A stretch of DNA of 36,036 nucleotides from Bacteroidota bacterium (GCA_013287475.1 JABDDT010000028.1:1-36036); one strand, 5' to 3'. Shown: positions 16,418 through 25,270, counted from the stretch's first letter. A program made the numbers and translations. The notes: generated from the letters alone by a model not told the origin.

Positions 16418-17413
16418 TCAGAACGACTGTAAAAATTTCAAGGTATCTGCCCCGTCGGCATAATCCTCAAGACCGGGTTCCTGACTTTGCCCAAAGGGAA
16501 GGTATTTCCTGCCTACTATGCACTGAAGGTTTTCTGATTCACCGGGTGGCAACCAGGTTTTCTGTTCCTTATAAAAGACATAATGTAAAACGGAAATAGG
16601 CGAAAAGGGAGATTCATTCTCAACCATGATCAGACATTCATTCGTCATGTAAAATAGCTTATTCAGGATTGCAAGCGAAAGGCGATAATCATAATTATTT
16701 TTGTATTTATGGTGGTCGGCCATCCACTGGTATTTTCTGAAAGTCTGTAAAAGGGGAATAAAATCGTAATTTTCCGGAACATGGATCCGGGTAACATTGC
16801 GGCAGCCCAGGCCAAAGTAAAGAAACACATCGTCTGCCAGCTTTCCGAGTTCTTCCTTTGTTTCATTACCTTCCAGCAGGGCAATGGATGTTCTGTTACG
16901 GCGGATCAGATTTGGATATTTCCCAAAATAATAATCGAAATATCTTGCAGAATTATTGCTGCCCGTTGCGATATATGCATCCATTCCTTTTAACATCGGT
17001 GTAATCTGAATTTCTTCAGCAATCGCAGGATTATTTTTTATTAGAAAATCTATGATTGCAGGAATAAGCCAGGGATCTTTGGAAGACAGCTTGATATATT
17101 GCCTGTGACCACTCAGAAAACAGGACATAAAATCATGAAAGCCGACCAGTGGAATATTGCCGGCCATGACGATTCCTACATTTTTAGGACTATCATTTTG
17201 CGCAGGGAAATTATAATCCTTTATCCATTTTTCAAGTAATTCCGGTTGCAGAAAATGAGATACGGTATTATTTACAGCTCTTTCAATAAATTCGGGTATA
17301 AACCATGGATTATGATGGAAAGTTTTGGTTTTAGCAGCTTCCCAGTTTGCATCTCCGGATTGCATAAATTCACCTAGTTTTACGAGCAGGCTGATCCGGT
17401 TCTCCAAATCCAT
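16418..17413 (-). CDS. LuxC-family acyl-CoA reductase
   Basis: A 331-residue protein of the LuxC-like aldehyde-dehydrogenase branch (acyl-CoA/acyl-thioester reductase). VGIVMAGNIPLVGFHDFMSC (79-98) is the nucleotide-binding segment. IKLSSKDPWL and ATGSNNSARYFDYYF are family motifs. Cys204 in LYFGLGCRNVTRI is the likely catalytic thiol that takes the acyl group. Members reduce fatty acyl thioesters to aldehydes with NADPH. No luciferase or LuxD/LuxE partner is nearby, so a lipid-metabolic role is likelier; the natural substrate is unknown. It is divergent from the ferredoxin at 17475 across 61 bp, so the two may share a regulatory region. Confidence 0.85.
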   Translation of the reverse strand: MDLENRISLLVKLGEFMQSGDANWEAAKTKTFHHNPWFIPEFIERAVNNTVSHFLQPELLEKWIKDYNFPAQNDSPKNVGIVMAGNIPLVGFHDFMSCFLSGHRQYIKLSSKDPWLIPAIIDFLIKNNPAIAEEIQITPMLKGMDAYIATGSNNSARYFDYYFGKYPNLIRRNRTSIALLEGNETKEELGKLADDVFLYFGLGCRNVTRIHVPENYDFIPLLQTFRKYQWMADHHKYKNNYDYRLSLAILNKLFYMTNECLIMVENESPFSPISVLHYVFYKEQKTWLPPGESENLQCIVGRKYLPFGQSQEPGLEDYADGADTLKFLQSF

Positions 17414-17474
17414 ATTTCAGATTATCTTTATGATGCGAAATTAAATCTATTCACTTCCAAACTGTAACAATATT

Positions 17475-17822
17475 ATGGCGATTAAGATAACAGATGAATG
17501 TATCAATTGCGGGGCCTGCGAACCCGAATGTCCAAATAATGCAATTTATGAAGGTGGTGTGGAATGGGCCATTGCAGATGGTTCATCCGTAAAAGGACCA
17601 TTTAAACTTATGGATGGCACAGTTATAGATGCCAACCAGCGCAACAGCCCAATTGCCGCAGATGTCTATTATATTGTTCCAAATAAATGTACCGAATGCC
17701 AGGGTTTTCATGAAGAACCACAATGCGCTTCCGTTTGTCCTGTAGATGTTTGTATCCCCGATGAAATGTATCGTGAAACAGTAGAAGAATTGCTGGCAAA
17801 AAAAGAAAAACTGCATCTCTGA
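17475..17822 (+). CDS. 2[4Fe-4S] ferredoxin, Allochromatium (Alvin) type
   Basis: A 115-residue low-potential electron carrier. Cluster 1 ligands are Cys9, Cys12, Cys15 and Cys19 ([12 protein letters not shown]). Cluster 2 shows the extended spacing CX2CX8CX3CP with Cys72, Cys75, Cys84 and Cys88, the mark of Alvin-type ferredoxins. An insert of about 45 residues separates the motifs (30-70), longer than in small clostridial ferredoxins. It lies 26 bp before ddl, so the two may be co-transcribed. A near-consensus TATCTTTA (17423-17430) lies 44 bp upstream of the ATG. Confidence 0.93.
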   Translation: MAIKITDECINCGACEPECPNNAIYEGGVEWAIADGSSVKGPFKLMDGTVIDANQRNSPIAADVYYIVPNKCTECQGFHEEPQCASVCPVDVCIPDEMYRETVEELLAKKEKLHL

Positions 17823-17848
17823 TAGCGGCAAGTATTTAAACCCAATAC

Positions 17849-18847
17849 ATGAAAAAGGTTATTGCATTCGTAACCGGTGGATATTCCAGCGAAGCAGAAG
17901 TTTCTTATAAGAGCGCCATCACGATGGAAGCTGAAGTAGATAAAAGTATTTATGATGTATACCGCATAGATATCACAGCTGCTGAATGGTTTCATCCCGG
18001 AAAAAACGGGAAGAAGATTCAGGTTGATAAAAATGATTTTTCCCTCCGGATAGATGGTAAAAAAATTATGTTCGATGCCGTATTGATCGGTATTCACGGT
18101 ACCCCGGGAGAAGACGGTAAACTTCAGGGTTATTTCGATCTGATGAATCTTCCATATACTACCTGCAATGCGGCTACTTCTGCAATAACATTTAATAAAC
18201 GTTATACGGTAGCCGTTGCGGCTTTTGCAGGAATCAGTGTTTCCAATTCCGTTCATTTATTCAAACAGGATAATCCCGCAGGTGCAGAATTGGCCGGAAA
18301 GATCACATTACCCGTATTTGTAAAACCAAATAATGGAGGTTCCAGTATTGGCATGTCCAAAGTAAACAGGAAAGAAGAACTTGATGCTGCCCTTAAGAAA
18401 GCATTTAAGGAAGATAACGAAGTCCTTGTTGAGGAATTCATCAGCGGAAGGGAATTCACTGTTGGTGTTTTTCGAACGATAGATGAGATAATAGTACTTC
18501 CAATTACCGAAGTAAAGACTGATAAAGATTTTTTTGATTTTGAGGCGAAATATTCACCCGGTTTTTCGGAAGAAACCACCCCGGCAGTTTTGGATGATGC
18601 CATAGCTGAGAAGGTGAGACGTACGGCCAAAAAAATTTACCAGGTCTTTAACTGTAACGGGGTTGTACGGATAGATATGATCTATAATGAAGCTAAGGGC
18701 GAGCCTTATATGCTTGAAATTAATACAGTGCCCGGACAAACAGCCGCATCTGTGGTTCCGCAACAGGTAAGAGCGAAAGGTTGGACACTAAAACAATTCT
18801 ATTCAGCGTTGATTGAAGACGCTTTATCAAGGGCTAATAAATCCTGA
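17849..18847 (+). CDS. ddl: D-alanine--D-alanine ligase
   Basis: A 332-residue cytosolic ATP-grasp ligase making D-Ala-D-Ala for peptidoglycan. The N-terminal domain has FVTGGYSSEAEVSYKSA (the GG-S-E-E-VS signature). The central region has LPVFVKPNNGGSSIGMSKV, the ATP/second D-Ala loop. The C-terminal EINTVPGQTAASVVPQQ holds the Mg-binding Glu/Asn and the serine of the D-Ala site. The N-terminal signature is a variant of the usual GGxSxEhxVSxxSA. It is followed after 36 bp by the PASTA-domain gene, a neighbour that also points to cell-wall synthesis. Confidence 0.95.
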   Translation: MKKVIAFVTGGYSSEAEVSYKSAITMEAEVDKSIYDVYRIDITAAEWFHPGKNGKKIQVDKNDFSLRIDGKKIMFDAVLIGIHGTPGEDGKLQGYFDLMNLPYTTCNAATSAITFNKRYTVAVAAFAGISVSNSVHLFKQDNPAGAELAGKITLPVFVKPNNGGSSIGMSKVNRKEELDAALKKAFKEDNEVLVEEFISGREFTVGVFRTIDEIIVLPITEVKTDKDFFDFEAKYSPGFSEETTPAVLDDAIAEKVRRTAKKIYQVFNCNGVVRIDMIYNEAKGEPYMLEINTVPGQTAASVVPQQVRAKGWTLKQFYSALIEDALSRANKS

Positions 18848-18883
18848 ACCTGATATATTATCTTTCCATTTAAATCCAACTCT

Positions 18884-19693
18884 GTGTTCCGATTTTTGAC
18901 CAGCAAACCATTATGGGTTAATATCCTGGCCGGATTTATATTTCTGGTCGTCCTTCTTCTCATTTTCCTGGGCTCACTTGACATTATAACCCATCATGGG
19001 AAGACGATGAAAATTCCCGCAGTCGTGGGTCAATCCATAGACGAGGCGAGGAAAACGCTCGAATCCCAGGGTTTTGAAATCCAGATCCAGGATTCGATTT
19101 ACAACGATACGATACCCCCATTACAGGTTATTAAACAATTTCCCGAAGCGGATAACCTTGTCAAAGTAAACCGTACGGTTTACCTGACAATTAACCGTGC
19201 CCTGGCACCTGAAGTAGATATGCCGAACCTGCTCAGTATGACCTTCCGTAATGCAGAAATGGTTCTGCGCCGGTATGGCCTGAAACTTGGAGATACTCTA
19301 TTTAAACCGGATTTTGCACGTAACTCCGTACTCGATCAGATATATAAGGGAGAAAGCATTAAACCAGGCACCAAAATCCAGCAGGGAAGTGAGATTACCC
19401 TGGTACTTGGAAATGGAGTAGGTCTTGAATTCATTGTTCCGGATCTTTTTGGTCTCAGTTATAGGGAAGCCCGTTCTTCGATCAGTGAGGCGGGTTTGAT
19501 TGTAGGATCTGTGGTGCCCGATGCTGATGTTGCGGATACAATGAATGCATTTGTATACCGCCAGAATCCTGACCGTTATGATTATGAGAAACAGATAAAC
19601 CATATTCGGCAGGGACAAATTATTGATCTTTGGCTCTCGGCTCAAAAAAAAGAACGTATTGTTGATAGCAGTGCGGTTAAGAAAGTAAATTAA
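18884..19693 (+). CDS. Membrane-anchored protein with three PASTA domains
   Basis: 269 residues starting at GTG 18884. A short cytoplasmic N-terminus and one transmembrane helix (about 10-34, VNILAGFIFLVVLLLIFLG) precede three PASTA repeats at roughly 42-108, 112-178 and 184-252. Each opens with the V/MPxLxGxxxxxA form (KIPAVVGQSIDEARKTL, DMPNLLSMTFRNAEMVL, IVPDLFGLSYREARSSI). PASTA domains bind peptidoglycan fragments or assemble division proteins in kinases and PBP2x. Here there is no kinase or transpeptidase domain. Position after ddl suggests a periplasmic cell-wall sensor or scaffold. TATCTTTC at 18859-18866 is one base off the promoter consensus. Confidence 0.92.
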   Translation: MFRFLTSKPLWVNILAGFIFLVVLLLIFLGSLDIITHHGKTMKIPAVVGQSIDEARKTLESQGFEIQIQDSIYNDTIPPLQVIKQFPEADNLVKVNRTVYLTINRALAPEVDMPNLLSMTFRNAEMVLRRYGLKLGDTLFKPDFARNSVLDQIYKGESIKPGTKIQQGSEITLVLGNGVGLEFIVPDLFGLSYREARSSISEAGLIVGSVVPDADVADTMNAFVYRQNPDRYDYEKQINHIRQGQIIDLWLSAQKKERIVDSSAVKKVN

Positions 19694-19714
19694 TTACCTG
19701 TCAAATCCGAAAAA

Positions 19715-20014
19715 ATGCAATTGATCACTGTAGCCGAATTAAAGGATCGTCTTTCAAACGGAGAAAAAATAAATCTTGTTGATGTACGCGAAATATCTGA
19801 GCACAATGAATTCAATATCGGAGGTATACTGGTACCGCTGGGTAAAATTCAGGCCATGGATATTGGTGAACTGGAGGCTTTGAAAGAACAGGAGCTTATT
19901 TGTTATTGCCGCAGCGGAAACCGAAGCGGCCAGGCCTGCCAGATTCTCGATATGCTGGGCTTCACTCATACTAAAAATCTTCAGGGAGGAATGCTTGCCT
20001 GGCAGAAAGCTTAA
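19715..20014 (+). CDS. Single-domain rhodanese-like sulfurtransferase
   Basis: A 99-residue cytosolic protein. NLVDVREISEHNEFNIGG (about 20-37) is the CH2A region and the active loop is CYCRSGNRS with Cys65 as the persulfide-carrying residue; the GxxxW C-terminal end is present (LQGGMLAWQKA). A six-residue active loop fits sulfur-substrate rhodaneses rather than arsenate/Cdc25-like ones. The gene lies 21 bp after the PASTA gene and may be read with it. Its last two codons and stop (AAA GCT TAA) are the first heptads of the downstream repeat element. Confidence 0.94.
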   Translation: MQLITVAELKDRLSNGEKINLVDVREISEHNEFNIGGILVPLGKIQAMDIGELEALKEQELICYCRSGNRSGQACQILDMLGFTHTKNLQGGMLAWQKA

Positions 20015-20131
20015 AGCTTAAAGCCTAAAGCCCAAAGCTTAAAGCCTAAAGCCAATTTAATAATTTAAGAATTAAAAATTGGAGATCTAAAAAGAAGTTT
20101 TAGGTCTTAAGCTTTTGGTTTTGGGCTTATT
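20002..20131 (+). repeat. Heptad repeat element with oriented core (copy 2)
   Basis: The left array has GC at 20002, 20009, 20016, 20023, 20030, 20037, 20044 and 20051. It starts inside the rhodanese coding end and supplies its stop. After an A/T spacer comes the 24-bp core at 20081-20104, identical to that at 7283-7306 on the other strand. The right array GTTTTAG, GTCTTAA, GCTTTTG, GGTTTTG, GGCTTAT (20097-20131) runs into the stop codon of the convergent TonB receptor gene at 20130-20132. Confidence 0.9.
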
Positions 20132-22409
20132 AAATTTTGATATTAACGGAGAAAATAAAATTTGTTCCAGCCTGCGGGAACAGAAAGTTTTCATTGACCA
20201 GTGCGCCGCCTGAATAGTATCCGTAGGTATATCCTGTTGCTTCATATTTTTTATTGAACACATTGTTCAGATAAAATATAAAATTGACTTCTCCGGTTGT
20301 TCTGATTTTGGGTGTATAAATAATTCGAACCTGCTGTAAATAGTAATCTGAAATTTTCTTCTGTTCACTTTCTGAATTATCCAGGTATTCGCTGCCAACA
20401 AATTTAGCGGGAAGACTAATTTCCAGTGCACTAACCGGATAAAAGCTGATAGTTGCAGCTGCAATAATATTTGGAGATAGCGCAATATCAGTTTTCTTAT
20501 ATGTGGTACTTACCTGCCCGCCGTTATCATAATCATCCACATAAGCAGTATAGTCTGAAATTTTATTTTGACTGAGGGTCAGGTTTCCGGATGCCTGAAA
20601 CCAGCTGACCGGTTTAATCCCTCCCTGCAGTTCTACCCCCAGCCTCCAGCTTTGGGGCGTATTGGTTCTGGTATATTCGCCAACATCATTTATTTTTCCC
20701 GTGAGTACGAGTTGGTTTTTATACAACATATAATATGCGGTAATTCCCCAATTGTAAACCACTGTTTTTTTATTAAGCCCAAGTTCAAAATCATTGACGG
20801 TTTCAGGCACCGGTTGTTGGTTCAGCCCCGTTTGAAAATCGTCATGATTGGGTTCATGCGTGGCCCGTGCAAATGAAAAATAAGCCTGCAACGGGCCCCG
20901 GTTATAGGATAAACCTGCCTTCGGATTAAAGAAATTATAATTATTGATAATCGTGTCGCTATCGGTATTATCAAAGCCATTTATTCTGTAGTATACATGC
21001 CTGTATTGCAGATCGACAAAACTGGTGAACCATTTTCCAAGTTGCTCCTGCCATTTCATATAAACATTGAAATCTGTTTTTTTGGCCGGGTTGTTATAAT
21101 ATTCATAATCGGGCTGAATACCGCCTTCCTGTGCCCAAATGATATTTCCATAATGCTGTCCGTCGTATTCGGTCCAGCCGCCACCCAGTACCAGGTCAGT
21201 ATTTTTCTTTTGATACTGGAGAGAATATATTCCGCCATAGAAATAATTACTTAGCCACCTCTGCCTGATGAGGTTTGTACTGGTAATTGTATCATTTCCA
21301 TAAACCGGGCCTGTAATACCGTAATCACTGTAAAAGCCCTGATAGATATATTCCTCATAATATCCATATCCTCTTGTAAGGAAGGCGGCTAAATTGGCAT
21401 GGAGTGAACTGGAGATTTCCTGGTTGAAAAATAACTGGTAATGATTTTGTATATAATTATCGGTTTGATTTGAATACGTGAAATAATTATAGGTCCTTCT
21501 TTTGGAATTAAAAAGATTTGCGGAATCTCCGGGTGAATTATACAGTGCACCCGGATAACCGGAATTATCCAGGTATTCCTGTTCCAGTACAGCACTGTCA
21601 CCATAAAGTTTAGCAGCTGGAACACCATTCCATGCCTGGTAAGTTTTTTCAGAACCCATGATGATATTAAAGCGAAGTGAAGTTTTCTTTGAAATATATG
21701 CTGCCGAGAAATAAGCAGATTTCAAATCGCTTGTGGCACGGTCAATAAAACCATCACTGCTTATTCGCGAGAGGCGCATATCGACTGTAAAATGACCGTC
21801 GATAAGTCCGGTTCCTGCCTTCAGCGTATTTTTCCATGAATTGAATGATCCGAAACTATTATTGAATTCAACATAAGGATTGGGCAGGAATGCGTTGGTA
21901 GAAAAATTCATACTTGCACCAAAGGCACCCGCACCATTTGAAGAAGTGCCCACACCCCGCTGAATCTGGATACTATTGGTAGAAGAAGCGAAATCAGGCA
22001 GGTCAACAAAATAAATTGATTGGGATTCTGCGTCATTATAGGGTATCCCATTCAGGGTCATATTGATCCTGGAAGCATCGGTGCCCCTGATCGAGATTCC
22101 GGTGTAACCGATACCGTTTCCGGCATCAGAATTCACAACTACTGAAGGTGTCTGGTCAAGGATATAAGGAAGGTCCTGACCGTTATTTAATTTTGCGATT
22201 TGGGCTACTCCCAGGTTGACTTTTGTAAAGGGTGATTTATCATTCGCCCGGATCGCTGTAATTTCAACGGGATCAAGGAACAGGCCGGGATTTTTTATTC
22301 TTATAGAATCATTTACCTGTTTATTCAGGCTGTCCTTATTGGATGGGAACTGACATAAGGCTTGAAGAGCCAAAAACATAAAAGCAAGGGGAATTAATAC
22401 TGATTTCAT
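20130..22409 (-). CDS. TonB-dependent outer-membrane receptor, TPP-riboswitch controlled (thiamine uptake predicted)
   Basis: 759 residues with a signal peptide (MKSVLIPLAFMFLALQALCQ). The plug domain (about 50-165) contains VEITAIRANDKSPFTKVNL, the GISIRGTDASRINMTLNGIP segment and IQIQRGVGTSSNGAGAFGASM. A 22-strand beta-barrel with many aromatic strand ends follows, finishing in a terminal aromatic/Ile strand (TNFIFSVNIKI). There is no carboxypeptidase-like N-terminal domain and no SusD partner, so it is of the vitamin/siderophore class, not a glycan transporter. The TPP aptamer upstream points to uptake of thiamine or its phosphates; comparative-genomics work proposed such receptors (called omr1) in Bacteroidetes, as I recall. 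The convergent rhodanese stop is 115 bp away across a heptad element. Confidence 0.92.
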   Translation of the reverse strand: MKSVLIPLAFMFLALQALCQFPSNKDSLNKQVNDSIRIKNPGLFLDPVEITAIRANDKSPFTKVNLGVAQIAKLNNGQDLPYILDQTPSVVVNSDAGNGIGYTGISIRGTDASRINMTLNGIPYNDAESQSIYFVDLPDFASSTNSIQIQRGVGTSSNGAGAFGASMNFSTNAFLPNPYVEFNNSFGSFNSWKNTLKAGTGLIDGHFTVDMRLSRISSDGFIDRATSDLKSAYFSAAYISKKTSLRFNIIMGSEKTYQAWNGVPAAKLYGDSAVLEQEYLDNSGYPGALYNSPGDSANLFNSKRRTYNYFTYSNQTDNYIQNHYQLFFNQEISSSLHANLAAFLTRGYGYYEEYIYQGFYSDYGITGPVYGNDTITSTNLIRQRWLSNYFYGGIYSLQYQKKNTDLVLGGGWTEYDGQHYGNIIWAQEGGIQPDYEYYNNPAKKTDFNVYMKWQEQLGKWFTSFVDLQYRHVYYRINGFDNTDSDTIINNYNFFNPKAGLSYNRGPLQAYFSFARATHEPNHDDFQTGLNQQPVPETVNDFELGLNKKTVVYNWGITAYYMLYKNQLVLTGKINDVGEYTRTNTPQSWRLGVELQGGIKPVSWFQASGNLTLSQNKISDYTAYVDDYDNGGQVSTTYKKTDIALSPNIIAAATISFYPVSALEISLPAKFVGSEYLDNSESEQKKISDYYLQQVRIIYTPKIRTTGEVNFIFYLNNVFNKKYEATGYTYGYYSGGALVNENFLFPQAGTNFIFSVNIKI

Positions 22410-22450
22410 TTTCCAACTGATTTGAATGAAGGCAGAAAAGTTGGAAAATG
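22407..22450 (-). promoter_or_regulatory. Predicted start-codon-sequestering hairpin of the TPP riboswitch
   Basis: On the minus strand CATTTTCCAACT (22450-22439) is a perfect 12-base inverted repeat of AGTTGGAAAATG (22418-22407), which contains the purine-rich GGAAA and the receptor's ATG start codon (22409-22407). The loop is 20 nt. It lies between the aptamer and the gene, where a translational expression platform is expected. The aptamer's P1 3' strand (GGGAAGG) could pair instead with the TTTTCC of the 5' arm, giving a plausible switch; that alternative pairing is inference. Confidence 0.72.
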
Positions 22451-22479
22451 CGAACGAAAGAGGAGGAAAAGAAGCAACC

Positions 22480-22571
22480 TTCCCTGCGCAGGCATTATCC
22501 TGTTCAGGTTCTACGGGTATTATCTCAGCCTTATACTCCCCTTTCAGCAGGAGGATTCAGCACCCCGGGAA
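22480..22571 (-). promoter_or_regulatory. TPP riboswitch (THI element)
   Basis: Read on the minus strand, P1 is TTCCC (22571-22567) paired with GGGAA (22484-22480). It is followed by GGGGTGCT, then the conserved CTGAGATAATACCC, the ACCTGAAC stem and GGATAATGCC, which are the diagnostic THI-box blocks in order. It lies 70 nt upstream of the TonB receptor start and is transcribed with it. TPP binding normally turns such genes off. Confidence 0.96.
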
Positions 22572-22601
22572 CTTTACTGAGCCGGTTTTCCGCCGGCAAC
22601 A

Positions 22602-22609
22602 CAAATATA
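22602..22609 (-). promoter_or_regulatory. -7 promoter element of the riboswitch/TonB receptor transcript (TATATTTG)
   Basis: An exact TAnnTTTG on the minus strand, about 30 bp before the first P1 base of the TPP aptamer, the right place to transcribe the whole riboswitch. A TTTG upstream is at a longer-than-usual distance (26 bp). Confidence 0.6.
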
Positions 22610-22707
22610 AGGAACCGGCACACTTTTGATCACATCAAATTAAAATAAAGCCATGCAACATTTTTAGGTTTCGCCTGTCTTTCTATCATCTATTTAAAAA
22701 TTAAAAC

Positions 22708-23403
22708 ATGAAAAAAATCATTTTTACCGGGCTGGCCATATTTACCCTGCTTGCCGGTTATAGTCAGACCGACAATGTGCAGACGCGTAAAGTATCGGGA
22801 TTTACCGGCGTGGAAGTTTCCCATGGAATTGACCTTTATCTCAGCAATGGCCCCGAATCTGTTTCAGTTAGTGCATCGACCAACGAATTACGTGATCGAA
22901 TCATTACTGAAGTGGTTCATGGCGTCCTGAGAATATATCTTGAGGATAACTTCAATGAAGGGTCGGGAAATGCTAAAATGAAAGCCTATGTTTCCTTAAA
23001 CAATCTCAAATTTCTGGGAGCATCCGGAGGCAGTGATATTTTCCTTAAAGGTTTGATAACTGCAGATGACCTGAGGGTTGAACTTTCAGGCGGCGGTAAT
23101 TTAAAAGGAAATTTAAATGCCAATCGTTTGAATATTGGACAATCCGGTGGATCCGGTGTGGAACTTACCGGTAAGGTTAAAGACCTGAATTTAGAGTCCA
23201 GTGGCGGAGGAAGGTTAAAAGGGTACGGCCTGGTTACCGATATTGCCAGAATTAATTCAAGTGGTGGAAGTGATGCAGAACTTACCGTGAATAAACAAAT
23301 AAGTGTAGAGTCAAGCGGCGGAGGGAGTGTGTCTTATAAAGGGACTGCTACTGTGGTGTCAGTTAATTCAAGTGGTGGTGGAAGCCTTACCCATAAAGAC
23401 TAA
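22708..23403 (+). CDS. Secreted GIN-domain (DUF2807) beta-helix protein
   Basis: 231 residues: a signal peptide (MKKIIFTGLAIFTLLAGYSQ) and a DUF2807 / putative auto-transporter adhesin head (GIN) domain. The body is a series of strand-turns with Gly-Ser corners (GASGGSD, LSGGGNL, QSGGSG, SSGGGR, SSGGSD, SSGGGS twice) spaced about 20 residues apart, a right-handed beta-helix. The opening VSGFTGVEVSHGIDLYLSNG is the standard family start. It is probably periplasmic or surface-located; no biochemical role is known to me. It reaches into the yidC promoter region, 38 bp before the yidC start. Confidence 0.9.
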   Translation: MKKIIFTGLAIFTLLAGYSQTDNVQTRKVSGFTGVEVSHGIDLYLSNGPESVSVSASTNELRDRIITEVVHGVLRIYLEDNFNEGSGNAKMKAYVSLNNLKFLGASGGSDIFLKGLITADDLRVELSGGGNLKGNLNANRLNIGQSGGSGVELTGKVKDLNLESSGGGRLKGYGLVTDIARINSSGGSDAELTVNKQISVESSGGGSVSYKGTATVVSVNSSGGGSLTHKD

Positions 23404-23411
23404 GATCCCCC

Positions 23412-23419
23412 TATCTTTG
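23412..23419 (+). promoter_or_regulatory. -7 promoter element of yidC (TATCTTTG)
   Basis: An exact consensus match, 22 bp before the ATG at 23442 and 10 bp before an earlier ATG at 23430. The latter would give an almost leaderless message, so the position argues for the later start. Confidence 0.65.
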
Positions 23420-23441
23420 CACTCCTTAAATGGAGCGTAAA

Positions 23442-25265
23442 ATGGGAATGGATCGTAATACGGTTATCGGTTTTGTTTTGTTGGGACTCTTATTGTTTAT
23501 TTATTTGTTCACGGCCACGAAAAACAGCCAACAGCTGGAAAGACAAAAGTTGCAACAGGCTGATTCTCTTGCTGCCGTGAAAAAGATACAGGAAGCATTA
23601 CATGTAGTTCAGGATTCAGTGAAGGTTAAAGTTGCATCGGGAGATTCACTGACAGGATTCAACAAAGCGATTGGTGGTAGTGAAAAGCTGATGACGGTTG
23701 AAAACGATCTCCTGAAAATCGTTTTCAGTAATAAGGGAGGTCAGCCGAAAGAAGTCATTCTAAAGAAATTTAAATTATACGACAGCAGTCTTGTTCAACT
23801 GATGGATTCCAGCCTGGGCAACCGGCTGAGTTATCCAATAAATACTGCCTCGAATCAGACTGCCCAGATCTCTGATTTGTATTTCAATGAAGCCAGGATA
23901 GAAAAATCTGCTGATGGCACACAGATCATTACCTATTCACTTCCTGCACCCAATGGAGTTTCTATTGAACACCAGTTTGTAATTCATCCGGACAGTTATC
24001 TGGTTGACTGGAATCTAACTACTACCGGTGCCGGTCAGTTATTTTCTCAAAATAACCTCAACATCGACTGGCATTCGGAAATGAAAAAAACACAGGTTTA
24101 TGTTTATTATGAAAAAAGACTGACCAATGTTTGCTTTTCAACCGACAATGAGTTCGATTATATTTCATCAAAAACAGAAAAAACTTTTGAAAAACCTGTG
24201 CAATGGGTGTCAGTTGTTCAGCAGTTTTTTAACAGAACCCTGATTGCAAAAAATAATTTTACGGGTGGTGATATTCAATGGCACCGGGAAGTTTCAGATA
24301 CATCCAATATGCTGGGAATTGCCGATGTGCACCTTCAGACAAAATTACCGGGAGCAGCGGCCACACTTAACTTTCAATGGTATTTTGGCCCTAATGATTA
24401 TCATATTCTGAAGGAAGCTGGTCCGAATATGGATCGTATTGTAGATCTGGGCCGCGATATGTATTCTTTTGTGCGGCCGATCAACACGTATATCATCATG
24501 CCGGTTTTTAACTTCTTCCATAAATTTGTAGCCAGTTACGGTATTGTTATTTTATTGCTGACATTATTCATCCGCCTTCTTACATCTCCACTGGTATACA
24601 GCAGCTACCTGAGTGGAGCAAAAATGAAAGCTCTTCGTCCGGAGATTGACATACTTAAGAAAAAAACAGGGGGTGATCAACAGCAAATGGGTGTGGAGCA
24701 AATGAAATTATTCAGAGAAGCAGGTGTTAATCCGCTGGGAGGTTGCATACCGGCATTATTGCAGATCCCTATATTCTTTGCCCTGTTCAGTTTCTTTAAT
24801 TCTAATGTAGCATTACGTGGTCAGCCGTTTTTATGGGCACATGACCTTTCCATTTATGATGTTGTGGTGAAAATGGGTTTTACCATACCGGCTTATGGGG
24901 ACCATATCAGCCTCTTCGCAACACTGGCAGTTATTACGAGCTTCCTGATATCGCTTTATGGCATGAGTATGACACCCGATCAAAGCAATCCGGCCATGAA
25001 ATACATGCCATATATCATGCCGGTGATGTTACTTCTTTTCTTCAACCGGTTGCCTGCAGCCCTGACCTGGTATTACACCGTTTCCAACCTGATAACGCTG
25101 ATCCTGCAATTTGTAATTCAGAATTATATTATCGACCACGATAAAATCCTTGCTAAACTTCAGGCAAACCGAACCAAACCAAAAACGAAACCCAAATGGC
25201 AGGAGCGGTTTGAGCAAATGCAGGAAGCACAGAAAAAGATTCAGCAGTCGAAGGGGAAGTCATAA
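23442..25265 (+). CDS. yidC: Membrane protein insertase YidC
   Basis: 607 residues. MGMDRNTVIGFVLLGLLLFI gives the N-terminal helix. A large periplasmic beta-supersandwich domain (about 65-340) follows, then the conserved insertase core of five helices, starting at ASYGIVILLLTLFIRLLTSPL with the essential Arg in the membrane groove. The cytoplasmic coiled hairpin carries GAKMKALRPEIDILKKK, then NPLGGCIPALLQIPIFFALF. The C-terminus is Lys-rich (KPKTKPKWQERFE), suited to ribosome contact. An upstream in-frame ATG (23430) adds MERK; promoter spacing favours 23442. It inserts inner-membrane proteins alone or with SecYEG. It is not linked here to rpmH, rnpA or trmE. Confidence 0.96.
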   Translation: MGMDRNTVIGFVLLGLLLFIYLFTATKNSQQLERQKLQQADSLAAVKKIQEALHVVQDSVKVKVASGDSLTGFNKAIGGSEKLMTVENDLLKIVFSNKGGQPKEVILKKFKLYDSSLVQLMDSSLGNRLSYPINTASNQTAQISDLYFNEARIEKSADGTQIITYSLPAPNGVSIEHQFVIHPDSYLVDWNLTTTGAGQLFSQNNLNIDWHSEMKKTQVYVYYEKRLTNVCFSTDNEFDYISSKTEKTFEKPVQWVSVVQQFFNRTLIAKNNFTGGDIQWHREVSDTSNMLGIADVHLQTKLPGAAATLNFQWYFGPNDYHILKEAGPNMDRIVDLGRDMYSFVRPINTYIIMPVFNFFHKFVASYGIVILLLTLFIRLLTSPLVYSSYLSGAKMKALRPEIDILKKKTGGDQQQMGVEQMKLFREAGVNPLGGCIPALLQIPIFFALFSFFNSNVALRGQPFLWAHDLSIYDVVVKMGFTIPAYGDHISLFATLAVITSFLISLYGMSMTPDQSNPAMKYMPYIMPVMLLLFFNRLPAALTWYYTVSNLITLILQFVIQNYIIDHDKILAKLQANRTKPKTKPKWQERFEQMQEAQKKIQQSKGKS

Positions 25266-25270
25266 AACAA

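Noticed and set aside
22426..22629. Plus-strand open frames of 66-67 codons upstream of the GIN gene
   Set aside because: They are antisense to the TPP aptamer and its promoter, and the encoded peptide has no family features.
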